Below, piece by piece: positions 57,024 through 64,000 of a DNA stretch of 64,000 nt (the stretch's first letter is position 1; each line of letters begins with the position of its first letter). The notes below the pieces were generated by a model, which saw only the letters and a program-made list of their open reading frames with translations, made no database searches and had not been told where the DNA came from. A program made the position numbers and the translations under genes. Source of the stretch: Bufo bufo. Taxonomy: Eukaryota; Chordata; Amphibia; Anura; Bufonidae. Location of the stretch: contig NC_053392.1 in assembly GCF_905171765.1 (NCBI RefSeq), positions 446,366,837-446,430,836 of the forward strand. Direction: 5' to 3'.

Positions 57024-57917
57024 GACGTGCTGCGATGGTCCTCCCATGTACTCATCTTGAAAGATAAGTGGTTGGGCATCGGTGCACTCAATCTCTTCCA
57101 CTTCTGGGGCAGGGATAGGTGGATGGCTCTGGGAAACCCTGCTAACAGATTCATCAAAAAGCATATAAGACTGCTGCATGACTTGGGGCTCAGACTGCTT
57201 GGCTGATTTGCAAGGGGGTGAGGTGAAAGACTGATGGACATGGGCTGCAGGTGCCAACTCTGATCTTTCAGCAGGAGACTGGGTGGGAGACAATGTGAAG
57301 GAACTGTAGGCATTGTCAGCAACCCAATTTACTATCGCCTGTACTTGTTCGGGCCTCACCATTCGTACAGCCGCATTAGGCCTGACCAAATACTGCTGCA
57401 GGTTCTGTCGCCTACTCGCACCTGAGGAAGGGTTTCACTTGTGCGTGTAGCTGGCACAGATCGACCACGTCCTCTCCCTGCAACAGGAGCTCCACCAGCA
57501 GCACCACGACCTGGGCCACGTCTCTTATTTGACGCTCTCCTCATATTTCTCAAATTTAGGATCTTGCCCTAAATGGGTGTTCAATTAATAGCAGAATAGA
57601 ACCACAGTATGTACAGGGTGTATCTCACACGCCCTGATCCAGACTAGGCCGCAATTAAATTTGTTTGCCCAAAATGGCTGTATTTCAAATACCTGAATAG
57701 AACCACAGTATCTAAAGTGTGTATCTCACAATTACATATGCAGCAAAGGCTGCAAAATAAACTTTTTGGGCCAAAACAGGTGTTTGTTTAATAACTGAAA
57801 ATGACAGCAGTATATAACCCTTGAATTTGACACGAGCTGATGCTGCAAAGGCTGTAAAATTGTGTATTTTGCCCAAAAAAGGGTGTTTTATTAATAGAAG
57901 AATATAACCCCAGTATA

Positions 57918-59480
57918 CAGGGAGTGCAGAATTATTAGGCAAGTTGTATTTTTGAGGATTAATTTTATTATTGAACAACAACCATGTTCTCAATGAACCC
58001 AAAAAACTCATTAATATCAAAGCTGAATATTTTTGGAAGTAGTTTTTAGTTTGTTTTTAGTTTTAGCTATTTTAGGGGGATATCTGTGTGTGCAGGTGAC
58101 TATTACTGTGCATAATTATTAGGCAACTTAACAAAAAACAAATATATACCCATTTCAATTATTTATTTTTACCAGTGAAACCAATATAACATCTCAACAT
58201 TCACAAATATACATTTCTGACATTCAAAAACAAAACAAAAACAAATCAGTGACCAATATAGCCACCTTTCTTTGCAAGGACACTCAAAAGCCTGCCATCC
58301 ATGGATTCTGTCAGTGTTTTGATCTGTTCACCATCAACATTGCGTGCAGCAGCAACCACAGCCTCCCAGACACTGTTCAGAGAGGTGTACTGTTTTCCCT
58401 CCTTGTAAATCTCACATTTGATGATGGACCACAGGTTCTCAATGGGGTTCAGATCAGGTGAACAAGGAGGCCATGTCATTAGATTTTCTTCTTTTATACC
58501 CTTTCTTGCCAGCCACGCTGTGGAGTACTTGGACGCGTGTGATGGAGCATTGTCCTGCATGAAAATCATGTTTTTCTTGAAGGATGCAGACTTCTTCCTG
58601 TACCACTGCTTGAAGAAGGTGTCTTCCAGATCCTGGCAGTAGGACTGGGAGTTGAGCTTGACTCCATCCTCAACCCGAAAAGGCCCTACAAGCTCATCTT
58701 TGATGATACCAGCCCAAACCAGTACTCCACCTCCACCTTGCTGGCGTCTGAGTCGGACTGGAGCTCTCTGCCCTTTACCAATCCAGCCACGGGCCCATCC
58801 ATCTGGTTCATCAAGACTCACTCTCATTTCATCAGTCCATAAAACCTTAGAAAAATCAGTCTTGAGATATTTCTTGGCCCAGTCTTGACGTTTCAGCTTG
58901 TGTGTCTTGTTCAGTGGTGGTCGTCTTTCAGCCTTTCTTACCTTGGCCATGTCTGTGAGTATTGCACACCTTGTGCTTTTGGGCACTCCAGTGATGTTGC
59001 AGCTCTGAAATATGGCCAAACTGGTGGCAAGTGGCATCTTGGCAGCTGCACGCTTGACTTTTCTCAGTTCATGGGCAGTTATTTTGCGCCTTGGTTTTTC
59101 CACACGCTTCTTGCGACCCTGTTGACTATTTTGAATGAAACGCTTGATTGTTCGATGATCACGCTTCAGAAACTTTGCAATTTGAAGAGTGCTGCATCCC
59201 TCTGCAAGATATCTCACTATTTTTGACTTTTCTGAGCCTGTCAAGTCCTTCTTTTGACCCATTTTGCCAAAGGAAAGGAAGTTGCCTAATAATTATGCAC
59301 ACCTAATATAGGGTGTTGATGTCATTAGACCACACCCCTTCTCATTACAGAGATGCACATCACCTAATATGCTTAATTGGTAGTAGGCTTTCGAGCCTAT
59401 ACAGCTTGGAGTAAGACAACATGCATAAAGAGGATGATGTGGTCAAAATACTCATTTGCCTAATAATTCTGCACGCAGTG
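57918..59480 (-). mobile_element. Tc1/mariner DD37E transposon, copy B (intact)
   Basis: Ends cagggagtgcagaattatta and taattctgcacgcagtg, TA at 57916-57917 and 59481-59482. 1563 bp. Its gene is open, in contrast to copy A at 11626-13169. Confidence 0.96.
58246..59262 (-). CDS. Tc1/mariner transposase, DD37E type
   Basis: 338 residues, uninterrupted. N-terminal paired-like helix-turn-helix domains (EKSKIVRYLAEGCSTLQIAK; KRDHRTIKRFIQ), a basic GRKKRVEKPRRK linker, then the catalytic core: VLWTDEMRVS (first Asp), FMQDNAPSHASK (second Asp) and [10 protein letters not shown] (Glu). Counting residues between the second Asp and Glu gives 37, so this is DD37E, not DD34E. Length and motifs fit an active cut-and-paste transposase. 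The start follows the terminal repeat by about 220 bp. It could mobilise copy A as well. Confidence 0.96.
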   Translation of the reverse strand: MGQKKDLTGSEKSKIVRYLAEGCSTLQIAKFLKRDHRTIKRFIQNSQQGRKKRVEKPRRKITAHELRKVKRAAAKMPLATSLAIFQSCNITGVPKSTRCAILTDMAKVRKAERRPPLNKTHKLKRQDWAKKYLKTDFSKVLWTDEMRVSLDEPDGWARGWIGKGQRAPVRLRRQQGGGGVLVWAGIIKDELVGPFRVEDGVKLNSQSYCQDLEDTFFKQWYRKKSASFKKNMIFMQDNAPSHASKYSTAWLARKGIKEENLMTWPPCSPDLNPIENLWSIIKCEIYKEGKQYTSLNSVWEAVVAAARNVDGEQIKTLTESMDGRLLSVLAKKGGYIGH

Positions 59481-60429
59481 TATAAAGGGTGTATCTCACA
59501 CGCTCTGAGCCACACTAGGCCGCAATTAAAGATTCTTGCCCAAAATGGCTGTATTTCAAATAACTGAATAGAACCACATGTAAAGAATGTATCTCACACA
59601 CCCTTATCCAGACTAGGCCGCAATTAAAGATATTTGCCCAAAATGGGTGTTTGTTTAATAACTGAATATGACAGCAATATATAACCCTTGAATTTCACAA
59701 GTGCTGACGGTGCAAGGCCAGAAAAATTGTGTATTTTGCCCAAAAAAGGGTGTTTTTTTTAAATAGAATATAACCCCAGTATATAAAGGGTGTATCTCAC
59801 ACACCCTGACCCACACTAGGCCGCAATTAAAGATTCTTGCCCAAAATGGCTTTATTTCAAATAACTGAATAGAAAGACAGTATGTAAAGGCTGTATCTCA
59901 CAATGACATATGCAGCAAAGGCTGCAAATTTTTTTTTTTTCCCTCAAACGGTTGTTTGTTTAATAACTGAATATGACAGCAGTATATAACCCTTGAATTT
60001 CACATGTGCTGATGCAGCAAGGACTGTAAATTTGGGTAATTTGGCAAAAAAAATTGTTTTTTAAAACCCAGAAAATTATGGCTGTATTTCTAGCTTAAAT
60101 TGCACACTGACTAATCCAGATGTTGTATATTGCCAAAAAGTGTGTTTTTTTAGTAACAGAATATGAAAGCTGTATATATTAACTTGAATTTCACATGTGC
60201 AGATCTGTAAAATAGTGGATTTTGGCCCAAAAAAAGGGTGTTTTTAAAAACCCAGAAAATTATGGCTGTATTTCTAGCTTAAATTGCACACGGACTAATC
60301 CTGCAAATGCACCAGATGTTGTATATTGCCAAAAAAGGGTGATTTTTTTTTAAAACCAGATTATTACTGCAGTATTTCAAGCTTGGATTTCAATGTCACA
60401 AAAGCTCAGATGCAGTGCTGGTGCACTGA

Positions 60430-60838
60430 GCTTGCATAAAATGGCCGCCGCCCACCTAACTAACAGACGGATAAAAGTAATTTTTTTCGGTCACTGGGCT
60501 TAGGGCAGGGTAAAAAGATTGTGCCCTGCACCCACACAACTGAATGTATGTAGATCGCTGAGTTAGATTCAAGTTCTGAACAAAGATTCTCTCCTATTCT
60601 TTCTCTGAAATCACCAGCAGCATCCTCTCGCTAGACTAGTAACAGCAGAGTGACGTGCAGCGCTACGTGACTCCAGCTTATATAGAGGCTGGGTCGCATG
60701 CTGCACTGGCCAATCACAGCCATGCCATTAGTAGGCATGGCTGTGATGGCTTCTAAGTCAGACAGTTAAACGGTTGTTGATTGGCTGCTCTGCAGCTTTT
60801 CAAAAAGAAGAAATCGCCGAACACCGAACCCGAACTTT
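60430..60838 (-). promoter_or_regulatory. hAT 3 5' region with CCAAT and TATA-like boxes
   Basis: Read on minus, gattgg (60711-60716) precedes ctatataag (60679-60686) by about 25 bases, a CCAAT/TATA arrangement pointing toward the transposase gene. A cacagccatgcc/ggcatggctgtg inverted repeat (60714-60745) overlaps it. Further right, hAT subterminal sequence (ccgaacaccgaacccgaac) is cut by the next element. Confidence 0.45.
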
Positions 60839-61810
60839 TGCAGCACGCCAGACCTGCAGGGTATAGCGAAGCGAGGTCACGGTTATAGGCAATCGAGGGT
60901 TGCTCACTGTATTGGAGAACCCTGGGCAGGCATGCGGCAGTGAAGGAGAGGTAGACACAGTTCCTCTGGGGCACACTCTGTATATAGGGACCAGGCCTGA
61001 TGGTGGATGAGGTGCCCTGGATGTTTCAGGTATTTTTAGTGCCTGGGGCAAGGTCCCTGTTGGATTTGTGACGCCAGTGCCTGTAACGGTGGCACACCGG
61101 TTTATAGGAGGAATAACTGAGTACTCAGTGGATAAACCAAACGTTGCTTTACTTGGTGAACACAGTCCAACTTTGTACATACAGTTACAGTTGATAGTGA
61201 TGATAACGCAGTCCCTTGAACAATACTTCACAAGCAGGTAGACTTTAAATAGTGGCAGGTATTAATCATGCAAGATACTTGGAGGGCACAACGGTTTATA
61301 CTTTGAAGTGCAATGCTGCTCTATCCCCTTCAGCTATTCTAGCTGGCTGGATCCCAAGGCCCGGATGCCTGAATGCTGGCTTTAATCCTTGGTATATAAA
61401 TCCTTCCTCCAGTATTGGCGCTTGCTTTACTTTATAGAACCTCTGCCCGTCAGGGTACTTATCTGACCTGGTATTGTCCTTACTCGGCTTGAGGGTAACT
61501 GCAGGTTTCTCCCAGGAGGTGCTGTCCTGCAACTGGGGTGTCTCTACTGAGCTAATCCTAGCCTCAGGAGCTTCAGGTGGACGAAGTAACTCCTCTAGTC
61601 CCCTGGAATGAACTAACTCTCCCCTGTCTGGGCCTTCCTATATATATCTAGGGCTCTCTAGCTCCCTCTAACGTCTGGGAGGCTAAACTACACCCTGACA
61701 GGCCTGACACCCAGCTAACACAGGGAAATGCATACACATAACATTACAGGTAATAAAAACACATTAACCCCTTTTGTGCAGTGCCCACCTTTACCTAGTG
61801 GGACACTACA
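60839..61810 (-). repeat. 3' LTR of gypsy 2 (about 970 bp)
   Basis: On the element strand it starts tgtagtgtcccactagg at 61810. The end is placed at ...gtgctgca (60839), giving TG...CA, but the exact left border is uncertain by a few bases. No second copy is in the window to confirm it. Confidence 0.6.
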
Positions 61811-62106
61811 TACGACCACGCTATAACGTTGCCCGTCCTCGGCGCAACATGGAGGGGCCCTGCCCGGCTGGATACTGCAGCCTGAAAGACAAAATTAGAA
61901 CCGGCATACATGGCAAATATCACAGCAACAATACAAACATTGACAACCAATATAACTGCAGGGAATGGTGAAAAGGGGCGTCGTTCTCTTCTCTCAGGAT
62001 AATGGAAGGGAACAGGGGCGCTGACCTGGTGCAGCGTATCAATAAACCAGGATAGTCCATAAGTGCAAATCGTCCATAATAGAACAGAAGACAAAATATA
62101 AAACAA
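61795..62106 (-). CDS. small two-pass membrane protein ORF of gypsy 2
   Basis: 103 codons between pol and the LTR, in the place where env sits in retroviruses. Two hydrophobic segments: ILSSVLLWTICTYGLSW (about 4-20) and PAVILVVNVCIVAVIFAMYA (about 48-67), separated by a short Arg/Pro-rich linker. The stop codon lies inside the LTR start (61795-61797). Start at 62106 is the first ATG after pol. No similarity to a known envelope protein is recognised; it might be an uncharacterised accessory protein or a chance frame. Confidence 0.4.
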   Translation of the reverse strand: MFYILSSVLLWTICTYGLSWFIDTLHQVSAPVPFHYPERRERRPFSPFPAVILVVNVCIVAVIFAMYAGSNFVFQAAVSSRAGPLHVAPRTGNVIAWSYVVSH

Positions 62107-62165
62107 TTCAAAGTTCTTGGAGGCTCAAAGGAACACATGAGTCCGTACCCAGGCTTGTAACAGGG

Positions 62166-64000
62166 TTAAACAGGGGTTTCCCGTGAGGGGCTACCTGGGC
62201 CCATGATGTAGTCCTCAAACCTCACAGGTGGGTGTCCCCTGGTAGAACGTGTAGACCTCCTTAGTGACGGAGATTCTTCCTGCCTGGACTCAGGAAGGTC
62301 AAGGGAGCTCACCGCCTCTGGAACTTCTTTAGGAGCTCTCGGAGGTAAAGTCTCCTGAGACGGGAGACCAACAGGAACAGGAGCAGGAACCAGCAAATTC
62401 AGCCAAGGCGTGAGGGCCCAGTGGAGTGGCTCTTTATCGTGGATAAAGTTTTCCACAGCCTGCATAGGGTCCATAGGTGGAGCCGGCAATTCTTCCTCAG
62501 AAGGCTCAGGCTCCATCTCCTCCGCCGCTGGTTCTCCTTCTATACAGGACTTGAGACGGTTCCTGTGAACGACTTGGGGTCCTTTTCCTTCCCTGGAGAC
62601 CTGGTAAATGTGGGCTGCAGCATTGGGTATGGCAGTAATAAGGTAGGGAATCCTTTCCCATTTGCTGACCAACTTGCTGGTCCGGTGGTTGTTTCTCAAC
62701 CATACCTTGTCTCCCAGAGCCAGGGGTCCCGCATGGGCAGTCTGATCATAGTCCTTCTGCTGCCTCTCACGAACAATCTCCATCCGTTCTTGGACAATCT
62801 CCTTAGCATTGAGGAGACGCCTTTGATGCTCCACTACCCAATCGGTCCTGGGCAGTGGGTTGATTACATCCGGTACCAGAACACCCAGGGAGTGGTCCGC
62901 AGGCAATCTCCCTTGTCGGCCAAACATCAAATAGAACGGGGTGTAACCGGTGGAACAATGGATGGTGTTGTTGTGAGTGTACATGAGCTGCGGCAACAGA
63001 GTAGGCCAATCACCCCTTGTCTCAGGGGGTACTGCTCTCAACATTTCAATGAGAGTCTTATTCATTTTTTTCGCAAAGTCCGTTACCTTGCGGATGATAA
63101 GCGGTGGTCCGGACTTTCTGGCAGTTGTGCAGCAGACACATCTCCTGGAACAGCTGTGACTCAAACGCAGACCCTTGGTCCGTGAGGATCCTTTCTGGGC
63201 AGCCGTAGGGCAACAGGAAATGCTTCCAGAACGCCTCCGCTGTGGTCTTGGCTGTCAGGTCTTTCACAGGCACTGCTACGACAAACTTGGTGAAGTGATC
63301 AATTATAGTCATGGCATAAGTATACCCAGAGCGACTCGGCTCCAACTTCACATGATCAATCGCGACAAGTTCTAGAGGAGCTGTACTTACAATAGGATGG
63401 AGAGGCGCCCTCTGGTCATGGCGTTCAGTCCACCCCACAGCACAGGCAGTGCATTCTCTGCACCATTTCTCGATATCCTCTCTCATCCCAATCCAATAGA
63501 ATCTCCTCCGTATAGTGGCCTCAGTCTTTTGCACACCGAAGTGTCCGGACTGGTTGTGGTACATGTCCAGTACCAGGCTGGCATCCCGACGTGGCAGGAG
63601 AATCTGGTAGACTCTATCACAGGACACTGGATCCAGACTCCTTCTGAGCAACAGGCCTCTTTGAAGGAATAGTTGGTGGCGATGTCTCCACAGTCTTACT
63701 AGTTCTGGGTCTGCACTCTTCCTGCGGATTCTCTCAGGGATTTTCCCACTGGTAAGGAAGTCCAGCAGTTCACTGAGGACTCTACTTTCGGACTGGAGCT
63801 TAATCCATCTTTCTTGATCGCCTCCGGACTCAGGATCATCTGAGGAGGGAAGATCAGCAGCAGGGAGATTTTCAGTACGTATATTATCCTGCTGGGCAAA
63901 TTTTCTGTAGAACGCGGGCATTTCCACTTCTTCCCAGGCATCTTTTAACTCATCTGGGGCCTCTGTAGTGGGGAGCCTCGACAGGGCATCAGCATTATCA
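62166..64000 (-). pseudogene. gypsy 2 pol: RNase H end and integrase, one frameshift
   Basis: At the edge (about 63995) the frame reads NADALSRLP, the usual end of RNase H. Then a linker with LFLQRGLLLRR, the integrase zinc finger (YHNQSGHFGVQKTEATIRRR with its His pair, then CRECTACAVG), catalytic LVAIDHVKLEP, and LTDQGSAFESQLFQ. At about 63065-63090 a run of A shifts the frame by one base, just after HPQGNGLCE, which carries the third catalytic residue. The second part (63049-62166) continues with LPQLMYTHNNTIHCSTGYTP and GDKVWLRNN, and ends with an acidic tail. If the A-run is a sequencing error the gene may be intact. Confidence 0.85.

Larger units (their letters stand above)
53535..57553 (-). 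pseudogene. hAT 3 transposase, broken by insertions and shifts
   Basis: N-terminus near 57553: MRRASNKRRGPGRGAAGG, basic as in hAT 2; then QAIVNWVADNAYSSF (57320 region). The frame is cut at 57023/56376 by a solo LTR but resumes in frame. A BED finger (VVCTLCNQSL, CMTRHLSAKH) lies at about 55985-55900. Then LTTDTWTIKHGQGRYIS (first Asp), PCLAHVLNLVVQRF, PTRWNSTLHMLARL and LACPAASVLSERVFSTAGG. Frames change at about 56200, 55720, 55240, 54380 and 53750, and a 76-bp retroposed piece with duplication interrupts it at 55048-55123. Not functional. Confidence 0.9.
57560..60370 (-). repeat. degenerate ~100-bp tandem array upstream of hAT 3 gene
   Basis: Modules containing gggtgtatctcacacaccct, ctaggccgcaattaaagatt and cccaaaatggctgtatttc recur at roughly 100-bp spacing, mixed with a second module (gtttgtttaataactgaat, gacagcagtatataaccctt). 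The array lies just 5' of the transposase start and is interrupted by DD37E copy B. Confidence 0.85.
60839..64000 (-). mobile_element. Ty3/gypsy element 2, 3' part
   Basis: On minus it runs from the RNase H end at the window edge, through integrase, to a small membrane-protein frame and the 3' LTR. It inserted into the right end of hAT 3. The other LTR and the target duplication lie beyond 64000. Different family from the chromovirus at 44982-50516: no chromodomain seen, separate small third frame. Confidence 0.85.

Overview
This looks like nuclear DNA from an anuran amphibian with a large, repeat-rich genome. The evidence is the mix of families: DIRS, L1/Tx1-type and CR1-type LINEs, PIF/Harbinger, several hAT families with very long subterminal arrays, piggyBac with TTAA sites, Tc1/mariner and Ty3/gypsy chromoviruses. 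I found no host gene, no tRNA and no CRISPR. Almost every base belongs to a mobile element, and most coding regions are transposon genes in decay. The species is not determined. Layout: (1) 1-1069 right end of a hAT element with a 141-bp tandem array. (2) 1070-3732 a truncated Harbinger element. (3) 4262-7440 a decayed DIRS element on the minus strand. (4) 7450-13337 a hAT remnant led by a 74-bp array and holding a broken DD37E Tc1/mariner copy. (5) 13465-23137 an L1/Tx1-type LINE (minus), whose ORF1 was split by a CR1-type LINE tail that was itself split by a piggyBac element. (6) 23516-36803 a complete-length Harbinger element, with an exon of its Myb/MADF gene split by a 7.4-kb hAT element that carries a solo LTR. 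(7) 37334-39499 a Harbinger-type fold-back MITE. (8) 40011-41091 small hairpin MITEs and a minisatellite. (9) 41499-44150 an LTR-like element whose internal reading frame carries a cold-shock domain. (10) 44215-60838 a large hAT element (minus) holding a Tc1 element, which holds an intact Ty3/gypsy chromovirus; the same hAT also holds a second solo LTR, a tiny poly(A) retroposition, an intact DD37E transposon and fragments derived from 18S rRNA. (11) 60839-64000 the 3' half of a second Ty3/gypsy element. Only two clearly intact transposition genes are visible: the 1422-residue gag-pol frame of the chromovirus (45572-49840, LTRs differing at about three sites) and the 338-residue DD37E transposase (58246-59262). 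The nesting gives relative ages: hAT before Tc1 before gypsy on the right, Harbinger before hAT before solo LTR in the middle, L1 before CR1 tail before piggyBac on the left. The least explained items are the cold-shock-domain element, the 18S-derived sequence amplified inside a hAT end, and a recurring design in which each hAT transposase gene is preceded by its own unrelated tandem array. Similarities were judged by eye, without alignment or database search.
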